Assembly (NCBI GenBank): GCA_013416395.1
Contig: JACCEP010000001.1
Location: 620,001 to 684,000, forward strand
DNA length: 64,000 bases
Reading direction: 5' to 3'
Origin: Alcaligenaceae bacterium
GTDB lineage: Bacteria > Pseudomonadota > Gammaproteobacteria > Burkholderiales > Burkholderiaceae_B
Below, piece by piece: positions 52,589 to 62,225 of the stretch. Position 1 is the stretch's first letter. Each line of letters opens with the position of its first letter. The notes beneath the pieces are model-generated. The model did no database searches. It was not told the DNA's origin and worked only from the letters and a program-made list of their open reading frames with translations. The translations under genes and the position numbers were made by a program.

Positions 52589-54649
52589 ATGAAGCAAGGC
52601 CCTGTGAACAAATCTTCTTCCGTGCGCGGTCTACCTGCAGATCTACTTGATTTGCTGGGGTCCATGCGGTTTGCCGTCAGCCTGCTGATGTTTATCTGTG
52701 TTGCCAGCATTATCGGCACGGTACTTGAACAAAACCAGGCCGCCAATTTGTATATTGATCGTTTTGGCCCATTCTGGTTTGAAGTCTTCAGCAAGTTTTC
52801 CATCTGGCAAATTTACAACAGCTGGTGGTTTTTGCTGATCATGGCGTTTCTGGTGGTCTCGACCACCATTTGTCTGCTACGCAATTCACCCAAATTTTTA
52901 CGTGATGCACAGTCGTTTCGCGAATACGTGCGCGCAAGCAGTCTTAAATCATTTCACCACCGGGTTGAAACCGTTAGCAACGTGCCGCCAGCCGAAAGCC
53001 GGGCGCGCGTAGAGGGCTGGCTCAAGGGCCATGGCTATCGCTTTCGGGTAAGGGAAGACGAAACCGGTGTAATGCTGGCCGCAAAAAAAGGCGGTGCCAA
53101 CCGTCTGGGCTATATCTTCGCCCATGCAGCCATTGTTATTATCTGCCTGGGTGGTTTGCTCGACAGCGAGTTGCCAGTGCGCCTGCAGATGTGGCTGGGT
53201 GGGAAGACACCCATTACCGAAAATATGCTGATCTCACAGGTGCCTGAGTCAGGCCGCTTGTCTGCAGCGAACCCCAGTTTTCGAGCCAACATGCTGGTGC
53301 CTGAGGGCGCAACGACAGCAACCGGCATTGTGGCGGTAGACAATGGCGTGCTGGTGCAGCCTTTGCCGTTTTCGCTCAAGCTTGACAAATTTGTTGTCGA
53401 TTACTACTCGACGGGCATGCCCAGTAGCTTTAAAAGCATGGTGCAGGTTACCGACCCTGACACGGGCAAATCCTTTGAGCAAACCATCGAGGTTAACGAG
53501 CCTCTAAGGTACAAAGGCGTTACGGTTTATCAGTCTAGCTTCGACGATGGCGGCAGTAAATTGATGCTTACCGGCTACCCGCTGGTTGGTGCCCGCAACC
53601 AGCCTTTTGAAGTCAATGGTGTCGTGGGCGAAGACGCGGCGATTACGGTAGACAACGACGCCAGCAAGACGCCGCTAAATGTACAGTTTACGGGCCTGCG
53701 CGTGATCAACGTTGAAGATCTCAGCGGCGGGGGCGCGCCTCAGCCCAAAGCCATGCTTGAGCATGTGGCAGCGGTAACAGGAAGCGCGGCGGGTGCCAAA
53801 AACGAAAATCTGCGTAACGTAGGCCCGAGCGTGCAGTACCGCATTACAGGCAGCGATGGCCAGTCGCATGAATTTACCAATTACATGCTGCCCGTCATGC
53901 TGGATGGCAGCAGTGTGTTTCTGGCGGGTGTTCGCGAAAATGAAGGGCAGCCTTGGCGCTACGTGCGGATTCCGGCCGATGCCGATAGTTCAATAAAAGA
54001 ATTCATGGACTTGCGGGCCGCGTTGGCTGTGCCAGCCATGGTGCACCAGGCTGCCGTGCGCTTTGCGCAAAAAAATGCCAATACCGGTATTCAGCAGCCA
54101 TTGCTTGAAAAAGCCGCACAGGGAGCATTGGAAACCTTTTATAGGTCGGGTTTTGACGGTATTATTAAAGACGTACCCGAGGGTCAGCGTGAGCAGGTTC
54201 TCGGGTTTGCCGTCCCCATGATACAGCTCACCCTCACAGAACTGCGTGACATCATGCGTGAACAAACCGGTCGACCGGCGGTCCAACACGACGCTGCTGC
54301 AGGTCGCGAGGCTGAAGCCTGGGTGCAAATGGCCTTGCTGGGCCTGGCCAATTTGCCTGATTACCCGGCGCCCGTGCTTCTGTCGCTTAAAACCTTTGAT
54401 CAGGTCGAGGCCAGTGTATTTCAGGTAGCACGTACACCAGGTAAAAATACTGTATACCTTGGTAGTCTGTTTTTGATTATTGGCGTGTTTTCCATGTTTT
54501 ATATCCGCGACCGACGCATCTGGGTGTGGATTAAACCGAAAGGCAAAGGCACAGAGATGCTGGCAGCCATGACATCACAGCGTCGCACTCTTGATTTCAA
54601 CCACGAGTTCGACCGCTTTAAAGAGGCGTTCAAGCGCCTCAGCACTTAA
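52589..54649 (+). CDS. resB: Cytochrome c biogenesis protein ResB (CcsB1 in plants)
   Basis: A 686-residue System II factor. Three membrane helices near the N-terminus (MRFAVSLLMFICVASIIGTV; WWFLLIMAFLVVSTTICLLR; LGYIFAHAAIVIICLGGLLD) flank a start with GTVLEQNQ, a signature of ResB. A large periplasmic region follows, and a final helix (TVYLGSLFLIIGVFSMFYIR) ends the protein. With ResC/CcsA it forms the heme export and cytochrome c synthetase complex. ATG 52589 has no strong ribosome site; a GTG five codons later with AAGCAAGG is an alternative. Confidence 0.93.
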   Translation: MKQGPVNKSSSVRGLPADLLDLLGSMRFAVSLLMFICVASIIGTVLEQNQAANLYIDRFGPFWFEVFSKFSIWQIYNSWWFLLIMAFLVVSTTICLLRNSPKFLRDAQSFREYVRASSLKSFHHRVETVSNVPPAESRARVEGWLKGHGYRFRVREDETGVMLAAKKGGANRLGYIFAHAAIVIICLGGLLDSELPVRLQMWLGGKTPITENMLISQVPESGRLSAANPSFRANMLVPEGATTATGIVAVDNGVLVQPLPFSLKLDKFVVDYYSTGMPSSFKSMVQVTDPDTGKSFEQTIEVNEPLRYKGVTVYQSSFDDGGSKLMLTGYPLVGARNQPFEVNGVVGEDAAITVDNDASKTPLNVQFTGLRVINVEDLSGGGAPQPKAMLEHVAAVTGSAAGAKNENLRNVGPSVQYRITGSDGQSHEFTNYMLPVMLDGSSVFLAGVRENEGQPWRYVRIPADADSSIKEFMDLRAALAVPAMVHQAAVRFAQKNANTGIQQPLLEKAAQGALETFYRSGFDGIIKDVPEGQREQVLGFAVPMIQLTLTELRDIMREQTGRPAVQHDAAAGREAEAWVQMALLGLANLPDYPAPVLLSLKTFDQVEASVFQVARTPGKNTVYLGSLFLIIGVFSMFYIRDRRIWVWIKPKGKGTEMLAAMTSQRRTLDFNHEFDRFKEAFKRLST

Positions 54650-54662
54650 CGAGGCAATCTTT

Positions 54663-56021
54663 ATGTCTGAGTCCACAACCTATAGCGGTGCGCCAATGTG
54701 GCAGCCCTCCATGACCGCCAGTGGCGATGGTCGTGGGCACCGCGGCAAGCCCGACTGGACGGATATCGCCTTCTTCTTGCTTCTGGCCGGGGGGGCAGCC
54801 TACGCGCTGTTCAATCTCGGCCACAGCATGGATTACTACGAAAAGCTCATTCTCTGTGGCGCGGTCGGGCTTTTATCATGGATGGCTTGGCTGTGGCGCC
54901 CCCTGCGCACGCTCATGCTGGCCAGCGGCCTGAGTGCCTTGTTTGCCATCTGGCTGTACAGCGGTGGCCAGGGGTTGGAGCAGGGTGATCTTTCCCGTGC
55001 TGAAACCGTCTTTTTCCTTAAGTACCTGTTTTCATCGCAGTCGGCTGTTCTTTGGATGTGTTCGCTGTTTGTGCTGGCCATGGTCTGCTATTGGATAGGC
55101 TTTGTCAGCGATACGGCTGCGTGGCTGGGCACGGTGCTTACCTGGTCGGCGGTTTACGCTGGCACCACGGGCATGCTGGTGCGTTGGCGTGAAGGGCATT
55201 TGCTGGGGCCTGATATTGGCCATATACCCGTCAGCAACCTGTATGAAGTATTTGTTCTGTTTTCACTGATTACGGCGCTGTTCTACCTGTACTACGAACG
55301 TCGGTATGCCACACGTGCACTGGGCGGCTTTGTGCTCATGGTAATAAGCTCGGCCGTTGTCTTTTTGCTGTGGTATTCGTTTACTCGTGATGCATTCCAG
55401 ATCCAGCCCCTGGTGCCGGCGCTTAAAAGTTGGTGGATGAAGCTGCATGTGCCGGCCAACTTTATCGGGTATGGCACATTTTCGCTGGCTGCCATGGTCG
55501 GGTTTGCCTACTTGGTTAAAGAACACGGCGAAACACGCTCACGTGCCAAGCTGATACCCGTGTTTTTACTGGGTGCGATACTTTGTGCCGAACCCATGAT
55601 CTTCGGGTCGCGAGAGTTTTCGCCCACCTGGATGATTTATTTTGGTATTGGGGCCCTTGTTGTTGGCACCATTCTGGCATTCAGGGGCACGATTGCAGCA
55701 CGCCTGCCTTCGCTCCAGGTGCTCGACGACATTATGTACCGGGCCATTGCCATTGGTTTCGCCTTTTTTACGGTTGCCACTATTTTGGGTGCACTGTGGG
55801 CCGCCGATGCCTGGGGTACATACTGGCAGTGGGATCCAAAAGAAACCTGGGCGCTTATTGTGTGGCTTAACTATGCTGCCTGGTTGCATATGCGCCTCAT
55901 GAAGGGGCTCCGAGGCAGCATGGCGGCATACTGGGCGCTCGGCGGCCTGCTGATCACCAGTTTCGCCTTCCTGGGTGTGAACATGTTCTTGTCGGGGCTG
56001 CACTCGTACGGCGAGCTGTAG
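54663..56021 (+). CDS. ccsB: Cytochrome c biogenesis protein CcsB/ResC (CcsA type)
   Basis: A 452-residue membrane protein with about eight helices. The tryptophan-rich WGTYWQWDPKETWALIVWLN (about residues 382-401) is the WWD heme-handling motif of the CcsA/CcmC/CcmF superfamily. Conserved His candidates include those in SWWMKLHVPANF and AAWLHMRLM. It pairs with ResB. ATG 54663 lies 13 nt after the resB stop with a GAGG site; the longer reading overlapping resB has no support. Confidence 0.93.
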   Translation: MSESTTYSGAPMWQPSMTASGDGRGHRGKPDWTDIAFFLLLAGGAAYALFNLGHSMDYYEKLILCGAVGLLSWMAWLWRPLRTLMLASGLSALFAIWLYSGGQGLEQGDLSRAETVFFLKYLFSSQSAVLWMCSLFVLAMVCYWIGFVSDTAAWLGTVLTWSAVYAGTTGMLVRWREGHLLGPDIGHIPVSNLYEVFVLFSLITALFYLYYERRYATRALGGFVLMVISSAVVFLLWYSFTRDAFQIQPLVPALKSWWMKLHVPANFIGYGTFSLAAMVGFAYLVKEHGETRSRAKLIPVFLLGAILCAEPMIFGSREFSPTWMIYFGIGALVVGTILAFRGTIAARLPSLQVLDDIMYRAIAIGFAFFTVATILGALWAADAWGTYWQWDPKETWALIVWLNYAAWLHMRLMKGLRGSMAAYWALGGLLITSFAFLGVNMFLSGLHSYGEL

Positions 56022-56150
56022 CATGTACGCTGCCCCTCTGCGTAGCCTGTCTGGTACGCGAGGGGTTGGTGGTATGGGCGGGCGGCATTGGATAAGGTTC
56101 AGACACAAGTACCAATTCGCAGCGAGCCTCTCGGTGCCAAATTAGTGCAA

Positions 56151-56192
56151 AGCAAAAGGCCGGCTCATGAAGAATCGGCCTTTTGCTTTTTT
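56151..56192. terminator. Bidirectional terminator between ccsB and the pilus operon
   Basis: The 12-bp stem AGCAAAAGGCCG / CGGCCTTTTGCT has a 13-nt loop and a T run after it on the plus strand; on the minus strand it is followed by TTTGC. It can close both the convergent ccsB transcript and the pilus operon, which stops at 56257. Confidence 0.85.
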
Positions 56193-56256
56193 GTGTACTA
56201 CCGGGTTGTCTTACCCGTTCAGTGACAGCACCGGATTGTGTTGCCGCTTCTCGTCG

Positions 56257-57243
56257 TCAATAGGTAACAGTTACTACGATCGTATCTTGATAGTTTCCGC
56301 CGCCTGGCATTGTCTGGGGACGTACCCGGCCATATACGGTGAGCGCCTGAGGCGTGCCTACACCTGCTGTATGCACCCAGGAGCTTGCATCGTTGCCCCA
56401 GCGGGTGGAACGGCTCGCATCCCGGTACAGCTCGTAAGGAATGTAGCCAGCCGTACCCCGCATTCGTCTTGTGGTGCCGCTGGCGTTTAAGCCATTGTCC
56501 AGGCCCACGTTGAATCCGGTGCTTTGGGTGCAGGTCACGGTAATTGTAGAGTTGCTGTCGACATTTTGGCCAAGCACGCCGTCCACGCTGCCAAAGTCTA
56601 AATTGGTTGCAGATTCGATGCGGCAAGTGGCCGTGAGTGAGGCCCCCACATACATGGTCGTTGATAGGGTCCTCATCTCTGCGCTCTGACAGCTTGGCAC
56701 AGTGCCTGTGTATTCCATGTAGGACATGGTCACGGGGAGTGTGTGACCGTAGTTCTGTCCTCCCATATAACTGTTTTGCCCGGCGGGTTTAATGTCGCCA
56801 TAGATCGCAACGCTGTCGTAGGCGCCAGAAGGGCCTGGGACAGTAAGGTTGAGCATTAATGGCGGCGCGCTCCCACCGGCGGCGACGCCACCTACAACTT
56901 GCGTACGCGCTGCATCGCCATAAAGCGTATAGCCCACAAAGTAGCCGCTGACGGATCCGTTCTGTATGGGCATATACCGCGGGTTATAACCGGGACGAGT
57001 TGGCTCCTGAGCCACACTGAAGCAAAGGAGCGCGCGTGTTGGCACGTTTGAGCTGCAGCCATAGCCCATCCGTCCCTCGGTTGTGACCACTGAGCCACTG
57101 TTCATGTCTATACTAGGAAACTGCATGCCCGAGGTCCAGGCTGAATTACACGTGAGTGCGGCCTGTGCATTGCCGATATAGCCCACGATCATCAGGCAGC
57201 CCGGCAGGAGTACGCGTAGGATAATTTGTTTTTTGCGGGTCAT
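56257..57243 (-). CDS. Csu-type pilus tip adhesin with two spore-coat-U domains
   Basis: A 328-residue secreted protein (ATG 57243; signal peptide ILRVLLPGCLMIVGYIGNAQ). Two SCPU domains follow: the first with CNSAWTSGMQFPSIDMNSGS, the second with TATCRIESATNLDFGSVDGV, YELYRDASRSTRWGNDASSW and a final YQDTIVVTVTY donor-type strand. Two-domain SCPU proteins at the end of archaic chaperone-usher operons are CsuE-like tip adhesins. It starts 4 nt after the usher stop. Fold and position agree; the ligand is unknown. Confidence 0.87.
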   Translation of the reverse strand: MTRKKQIILRVLLPGCLMIVGYIGNAQAALTCNSAWTSGMQFPSIDMNSGSVVTTEGRMGYGCSSNVPTRALLCFSVAQEPTRPGYNPRYMPIQNGSVSGYFVGYTLYGDAARTQVVGGVAAGGSAPPLMLNLTVPGPSGAYDSVAIYGDIKPAGQNSYMGGQNYGHTLPVTMSYMEYTGTVPSCQSAEMRTLSTTMYVGASLTATCRIESATNLDFGSVDGVLGQNVDSNSTITVTCTQSTGFNVGLDNGLNASGTTRRMRGTAGYIPYELYRDASRSTRWGNDASSWVHTAGVGTPQALTVYGRVRPQTMPGGGNYQDTIVVTVTY

Positions 57244-57247
57244 GGGC

Positions 57248-59749
57248 TTATTCGCAGGTAAGTGGGCCAATCGAAGGTAGGGGCGCGGCCAACTGGGGAT
57301 AAGGAAAGTGTACGGTGCAATCGCCACCAGGCGTCGCTACGAGCAAAGTGTTGTTTTGCTCAAGGTCTTCGACGTAGGCCAGACCGTCATAGCCCATTAC
57401 GGCACCGGTCGGGATGCCGTTTAGACTCAGGGGAGCGCCTACCGCTATGGGTTGGCCGTGACGGTCGTGAACGGTGATCGTTGCGGCACGAACTGGCTTC
57501 AAATCAAACTTCACGATTGCGCCAGAACCTTTTTGAGGCGCAACATTTGCATTGACGCGCTCGATTTTCATATCGGTTGGCAGATTCAGTGGGTCGATGG
57601 ATATCTGATTTTTTTGATAAGCGCCCAACGGAGAAATTAGCAGTCTGCCCCGTGTGTCGGTGAGACCGATTTCTCGATTTTCCAGCATGACTGGAACATT
57701 GGGAACGCCTGAAGTAGAGACCACGGCGAAACCATCATAGATTTTGCGGCCAGCGAAGACATCTCCGTCCATGGCCACGACTGAGCCAGAGGCGCCGACA
57801 TACGCAGAGTTTGAGTCGTTATAGACGTTCACGCCGGCACGATAATCGCCTTTAAGGCTGCGGTAGGACGCTTCGGCATTGCCGTACTTGCTGTTCTGGC
57901 CTTGTTGTCCTTGTACCGTCCAACTCCATCCAGTATCGCCCTGCGTCCATTGCGATGCGTTGACTCCATAAGTGTTTTCGCCATTGCGCCGTTGCACCGA
58001 TCCACCAACTGTCACGTTATCGTCGAGGTACATGCTTAGTCCGACGAATACCGTGTTGTCATGAGGAGCGTTCAGACTGCGGTTATAGCTGACACTTACG
58101 GTGGCGCGACTGCCAAAACTCTTGCTCCAATATAGGCCTAGATATCGGTTGGAAGATGCACCTCCACCGTCGCCGTAGTAGGTATAGTTATTGTAGACGC
58201 CGCTTCCGTAGCTATACGGTGAGACCATGGCCTTGCCATACCGAGTGTGGACATAGCTGACATTGAACGATCCCAGCTTGTCCAGGTTGACACCGGCGAC
58301 GGCGCTTTCGCTGACGCGCGGGGTGCTGCTATTGGAATAGACGGCGGCAATGTCACGATAGTGCTCATTTGAACGCACTGTATTCATGCCTATGTTGAAG
58401 CGGCGACTTTGCCATTGGTAGCCAAGGCTGTATTGCGATCCCTGCAGGCCATCGCTGCGGCTTGCCGAGTAAGAGGCTGAGACCTGGCCCAACACGCCTA
58501 GCGTTGCGACGGCGCCTGCACCTAGCGTTGATGCCCGGTTGCTGTATTCGCCGTGGCCTTCAAGGGTAAGATGGTTGCTGATGCCGTAACGCATGGTGCC
58601 GCTGTAGATGGGGTCTTTCTCGTAGGAAAAAGACGCATAACCGTAGTTTTTTCGGACATAGCCCGCTTCCAGGGCCCAATCGGTCAGTCCTTGTGAGAGC
58701 AAGCTGGTGCTGACGTAAAACGGGATATCCACCAGTGTGCGACGTCCCAGCGCATCGGTTAGAGCAACTTGCGCGTTGCCCAGGCCATTTACGACGGGCA
58801 TGTTATCGAGTTGAAACGGCCCTGCCGGAAGTTGGCCGTTGTAACGCTTGATACCATCAATATAAAGGTCAACGGCCGAAGGCAGCACTGCTGTGCCCAT
58901 GAACGCGGGCAAGGGTGACGTGATTCGGTAAGGCGTCAGGGAGAAATCGCGACCAAAGCGGATGCCGCCTATTCGAATTGACCGCGTCCAGGGTAGATAG
59001 CTAGTGATGGTATCGCCTATAGACAAGCTGAGTTCGCTCTCAGGCCAATAGCTTCTCCATGCTGTATCTAGTCGCACATTGCGGGTGCGCCGGCTGTAAT
59101 CGTAATATGACTGGTTTGAGCTGGCGGCGTCTTTGGATTTTGTCTGTAAGGTCGTCAACATGGTGTTGTTGAGTACGCCTAATGGGCTGAATACCCGTAT
59201 TTCACTTGACGCACTGAGGGTTGAGCCGCTACTGGTGTCGTGCACAGCGTAAAGATCATAATTGAGCAGTGCGCCAGTGCCTGGTGTTGCCTGTATTGTC
59301 TCAATTTGTGATCCCTGAATCTTCGTCATATCGAGGTCAAGTGCCTCTAGCGGCGCAACAATGGCGACCGTTTGGTTGGCAGGGTCGTAGGTAAACGTGA
59401 CGCCAGGCATTGTGGCCAGGTTGAGACTGGTCGAGCCTTGCTCAACTTGCCTGAAGCCAAGTCTGTGCAGTACATCAGGGTTTGCCCACAGAGCGTTGCC
59501 CCTCTGTTCGAAAGGCATCAGGCTTGCCACCCGGTTGCCGTTGATTGAAACCTGAAGGTATAGCTGTTGGCCTCCTGCGCCCATTCTTGTTGCTGCTTGT
59601 ATCGGTGGCAGCTTCATCGCTGCTTTCGCCGACACAGGTATGCCGCCAAGCAGCATGACAATCAGGAGAAGAGAAAGTCGGTATCTTCTAAGGCTTGCTA
59701 TTTGCCGGCGGTACGACAAAATGCTGTGGCTGTTGATTGATTTTTGCAT
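57248..59749 (-). CDS. Fimbrial outer-membrane usher (Csu/archaic type)
   Basis: About 833 residues. A signal segment (YRLSLLLIVMLLGGIPVSAK) precedes the short archaic-type N-terminal domain (LPPIQAATRMGAGGQQLYLQ). The barrel has segments such as WRSYWPESELSLSIGDTITS and FGRDFSLTPYRITSPLPAFM, and the C-terminal domains end PSIGPLTCE. It exports and polymerises pilin subunits delivered by the chaperone. The start was put at 59749 (AGGCGG upstream on the minus strand), which overlaps the chaperone gene by 62 nt; a start at 59782 is possible. Its length fits CsuD-type ushers. Confidence 0.88.
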   Translation of the reverse strand: MQKSINSHSILSYRRQIASLRRYRLSLLLIVMLLGGIPVSAKAAMKLPPIQAATRMGAGGQQLYLQVSINGNRVASLMPFEQRGNALWANPDVLHRLGFRQVEQGSTSLNLATMPGVTFTYDPANQTVAIVAPLEALDLDMTKIQGSQIETIQATPGTGALLNYDLYAVHDTSSGSTLSASSEIRVFSPLGVLNNTMLTTLQTKSKDAASSNQSYYDYSRRTRNVRLDTAWRSYWPESELSLSIGDTITSYLPWTRSIRIGGIRFGRDFSLTPYRITSPLPAFMGTAVLPSAVDLYIDGIKRYNGQLPAGPFQLDNMPVVNGLGNAQVALTDALGRRTLVDIPFYVSTSLLSQGLTDWALEAGYVRKNYGYASFSYEKDPIYSGTMRYGISNHLTLEGHGEYSNRASTLGAGAVATLGVLGQVSASYSASRSDGLQGSQYSLGYQWQSRRFNIGMNTVRSNEHYRDIAAVYSNSSTPRVSESAVAGVNLDKLGSFNVSYVHTRYGKAMVSPYSYGSGVYNNYTYYGDGGGASSNRYLGLYWSKSFGSRATVSVSYNRSLNAPHDNTVFVGLSMYLDDNVTVGGSVQRRNGENTYGVNASQWTQGDTGWSWTVQGQQGQNSKYGNAEASYRSLKGDYRAGVNVYNDSNSAYVGASGSVVAMDGDVFAGRKIYDGFAVVSTSGVPNVPVMLENREIGLTDTRGRLLISPLGAYQKNQISIDPLNLPTDMKIERVNANVAPQKGSGAIVKFDLKPVRAATITVHDRHGQPIAVGAPLSLNGIPTGAVMGYDGLAYVEDLEQNNTLLVATPGGDCTVHFPYPQLAAPLPSIGPLTCE

Positions 59750-60434
59750 CCAATTTGCCGCCTGCCAGCATTGCCTCGCCATTTTTTTCCAATTGCCACA
59801 CGCGTGTGCTGCCGGCTAAGGCGTAGCCGTACAGCCCAGCGCTCAATACGACAGGTTTGCCGTTGGCGGGTGTAATCGTTACGTCAGTGATTTGCGCCCG
59901 GCTCTGCCCAGTGTTGGTTGCCTGTAACCACACCTTTGCATCTTTTCGGGTAATGCGCCATGCGAGCACGGGTTCTGTCTTGTCAGCTTGTTGCTGCGTC
60001 TGCACGAAGACGGGTATGGAGTAGCGCACTGCAAATTGAACGCCAGCAGCATGCACGTCGGTGGGAATCTCGTCTACCACCACCCGGTATGCCAGTTCTG
60101 CAGTACCTGAGGTTTGCGAGGCGTTGGCGCGTATCACCCTTATCATTTGGCGCTGACCGCCCGGTACGGCGATCATGGGGGGGCTGGCGACCAGTTCAGT
60201 CGTGGGCGCCAGCTGATCCTCGCCATTTGCTTGTGTCCAACGGTAGACGCGAACCTGAGCCTGCAATGGCGCATCGCCTGGGTTGGTGAGCCAGAGCGCT
60301 TCGGCATTCTGTGAGGCCTGCAACTGAAGCATTACAGGCGCGGCTTGCAGGTGGTCTGCCTTCGCTGCACCAGGTATCGCGGTTGCGACCATTAAAGAGA
60401 GCACCGCGATCTGGTAGTTTGCAAGTTTTATCAT
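59688..60434 (-). CDS. Periplasmic pilus chaperone (Csu/archaic type)
   Basis: A 248-residue protein with a signal peptide (AVLSLMVATAIPGAAKAD). The PapD-like N-terminal domain has ALWLTNPGDAPLQAQVRVYR and a late strand MIRVIRANASQTSGTAELAY with YRVVVDEIP, followed by the second Ig domain. It donates a strand to pilin subunits and delivers them to the usher. It sits between the pilin and usher genes in the usual archaic-system order. Confidence 0.9.
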   Translation of the reverse strand: MIKLANYQIAVLSLMVATAIPGAAKADHLQAAPVMLQLQASQNAEALWLTNPGDAPLQAQVRVYRWTQANGEDQLAPTTELVASPPMIAVPGGQRQMIRVIRANASQTSGTAELAYRVVVDEIPTDVHAAGVQFAVRYSIPVFVQTQQQADKTEPVLAWRITRKDAKVWLQATNTGQSRAQITDVTITPANGKPVVLSAGLYGYALAGSTRVWQLEKNGEAMLAGGKLDAKINQQPQHFVVPPANSKP

Positions 60435-60470
60435 GCCGTGAATAGTAGCATTTACAACAACAGATTCAGC

Positions 60471-60965
60471 TTAGTAGGTAAGCGTTACAGTAACAACATC
60501 TTTGAACTTGCCGGCGACGCGGCCAGGGTCAGTAACCTTACCGTAAACAAGAAAGTTTTGCGCGTTACCGGACGTTGCACCGGTGACTGTTGAAACGTCA
60601 TCCCAAGGGGAGTTTCTGCTCGAATCAGAAAATAATGCGTAGTCGATACTGGCCGTGGTGTTGTCTGCATCAATTCCGTTCATTTTCCAACCATTGGCGC
60701 TGGTGAGTGCGATGTCAGGCGCGGTTCCAACTGTGCACTGGATGTCGAACGAAGTTTGACCAAGGGTTTCGTCTGCTGACCCCGTCAGAGGACGGGCGGC
60801 TACGGAACCGAAGGCGAGGTTGTTGATACCGCTAAGTGTTGTGAACTCACAACCGGCACGTACATTGATCGTTACATTGAATTTCGCGTCGGTTGTTTTG
60901 GCGTTAGCCGAACCAATAGCGGCGAAAGAAGATACCAGAGCCAGGACGATAAGTGAGCGTTTCAT
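60471..60965 (-). CDS. Major pilin, spore-coat-U domain (CsuA/B-like)
   Basis: A 164-residue protein with a signal peptide (MKRSLIVLALVSSFAAIGSA, cut near NAK). One SCPU domain: FNVTINVRAGCEFTTLSGIN, NLAFGSVAARPL, the paired Cys in FDIQCTVGTAP, and DYALFSDSSRNSPWDDVSTV, ending VVTVTLTY. The N-terminal donor strand polymerises subunits. It is first in the pilus operon and lies 161 bp after the response regulator on the same strand; its leader has an 18-bp inverted repeat. Confidence 0.9.
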   Translation of the reverse strand: MKRSLIVLALVSSFAAIGSANAKTTDAKFNVTINVRAGCEFTTLSGINNLAFGSVAARPLTGSADETLGQTSFDIQCTVGTAPDIALTSANGWKMNGIDADNTTASIDYALFSDSSRNSPWDDVSTVTGATSGNAQNFLVYGKVTDPGRVAGKFKDVVTVTLTY

Positions 60966-60984
60966 GTTTTTCTGCTTAAAAAGT

Positions 60985-61002
60985 CAGTGATTAGGATCAC
61001 TG
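60985..61002. promoter_or_regulatory. Inverted repeat in the pilin leader
   Basis: CAGTGAT-TAGG-ATCACTG has perfect 7-bp arms about 20 nt before the pilin start. It could be an RNA hairpin in the leader or an operator. CAGTGA recurs nearby (61016-61021). Confidence 0.45.
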
Positions 61003-61126
61003 CAACATGTGGTTTCAGTGACATGACTAAATCTTACGGGAGCAGGAAAACGACGCTTTTAAACGAGGGAATAAATGTTTTAATTCGGGGAAACCCCTAG
61101 ATAAAAACAACATTTTCACCCTGTTT

Positions 61127-61984
61127 TTAAGACGCTTGTGTGGTTTTGTTACTGAGCCCAGCGGTTTGAGCTGCTGCTGACGGCCCTTTGTGCGCCTCTT
61201 TGGCCTGTATGCGGTAAAGAGAAGGCGTCATGCCGCAATGACGGCTGAAAGCTGAGGAAAAATTGGCGGCGCTTGAAAACCCCAGCTCTTCAGATATGGT
61301 CACTACACTCAAGGCTGTCTGCTCAAGCATGCGTTGTGCTGCACGCATTTTTTCGAGTCGTATATGTTCAGCGACAGTCACCCCCTGTAATCGCCGAAAT
61401 GCATGAGTAAGCTTTTTTTCGTGTGTTCCGATCAGACGGGCTATTTTTTCTGGCGAGACGGCCGTCCGCAAGTTGTTGCTAATGTAATTCAGCGCCGCAT
61501 TGACCAGTATTTTTTCTTCATCTGCGTCTCCCATGGCATCGGCAGGATCGACGTCATCCTCGACTGAGCTCTGGTTTTTCTTGGCCTGCCTTGCCAGCGA
61601 TAGATGAATATTAATACGCGCTAACACCTCGTCAGCATCGTAGGGTTTGACGACATAATCGCAGGCGCCACCGAGCAGGGCCGTGAGGCGCTGGTCTATG
61701 TGGTTGCCAGCGCTGAGGAAAATGATGGGTATCGATGCTGTTGACTCGGTAGCCTTTAACAGCCTGCAGGTTGCCAGGCCGTCCATTTTAGGCATGTCTA
61801 CGTCAAGGAGGATTAGGTCGGGCTGTATGGCGATTGCCCGGTGATACCCTTGTTCTCCGTCGAGTGCAACGCTCAGTTCGTATCCTGTGCCACGCAATCG
61901 CTCGATCAACAGGCGGACTTCCGGGGGGGTGTCATCCACGATCAAAATTCGCGGCGCGGCTTGTTTAGTATTGGTATTCGGCAT
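61127..61984 (-). CDS. Response regulator with receiver and AraC-type DNA-binding domain
   Basis: A 285-residue protein. The receiver domain has the acidic pair DD (17-18), the phosphoacceptor D61 in LILLDVDMPKMDG, and K113 in VVKPYD. An acidic linker (EDDVDPADAMGDADEE) leads to an AraC-type double HTH (about 165-270; RLIGTHEKKLTHAFRRLQGV, then ISEELGFSSAANFSSAFSRH). REC-AraC fusions are less common than OmpR or NarL types. It stands upstream of the pilin on the same strand and is divergent from a histidine kinase, so it probably controls the pilus. ATG 61984 was chosen over a TTG at 61999. Confidence 0.88.
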   Translation of the reverse strand: MPNTNTKQAAPRILIVDDTPPEVRLLIERLRGTGYELSVALDGEQGYHRAIAIQPDLILLDVDMPKMDGLATCRLLKATESTASIPIIFLSAGNHIDQRLTALLGGACDYVVKPYDADEVLARINIHLSLARQAKKNQSSVEDDVDPADAMGDADEEKILVNAALNYISNNLRTAVSPEKIARLIGTHEKKLTHAFRRLQGVTVAEHIRLEKMRAAQRMLEQTALSVVTISEELGFSSAANFSSAFSRHCGMTPSLYRIQAKEAHKGPSAAAQTAGLSNKTTQAS

Positions 61985-62225
61985 CAGTTCACTTGGCAAT
62001 TCTTGCTTACGTGGGGCTGCTTAATGTTTACGCAGCGCGGCAGGAATGTCTGGAATTGTTCCGACATTTAGATAATGCACGCCCTTAATAGCATGACTTG
62101 CATCATCACATTTTCAGTCAACCTCTGATATTCAGGTTAATACTACAATATCATGTGATACTCAATACGACGTACGTCTTAGGCTTGACACATATTTACA
62201 ATATTAAATAAAGGTTGCTGAATCC
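61985..62225. promoter_or_regulatory. Divergent control region between response regulator and histidine kinase
   Basis: An AT-rich stretch with GATATT (62127-62132) / AATATC (62147-62152) and the adjacent small symmetric TATCA-TG-TGATA. These are candidate regulator sites for autoregulation of the two-component pair. Confidence 0.4.
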
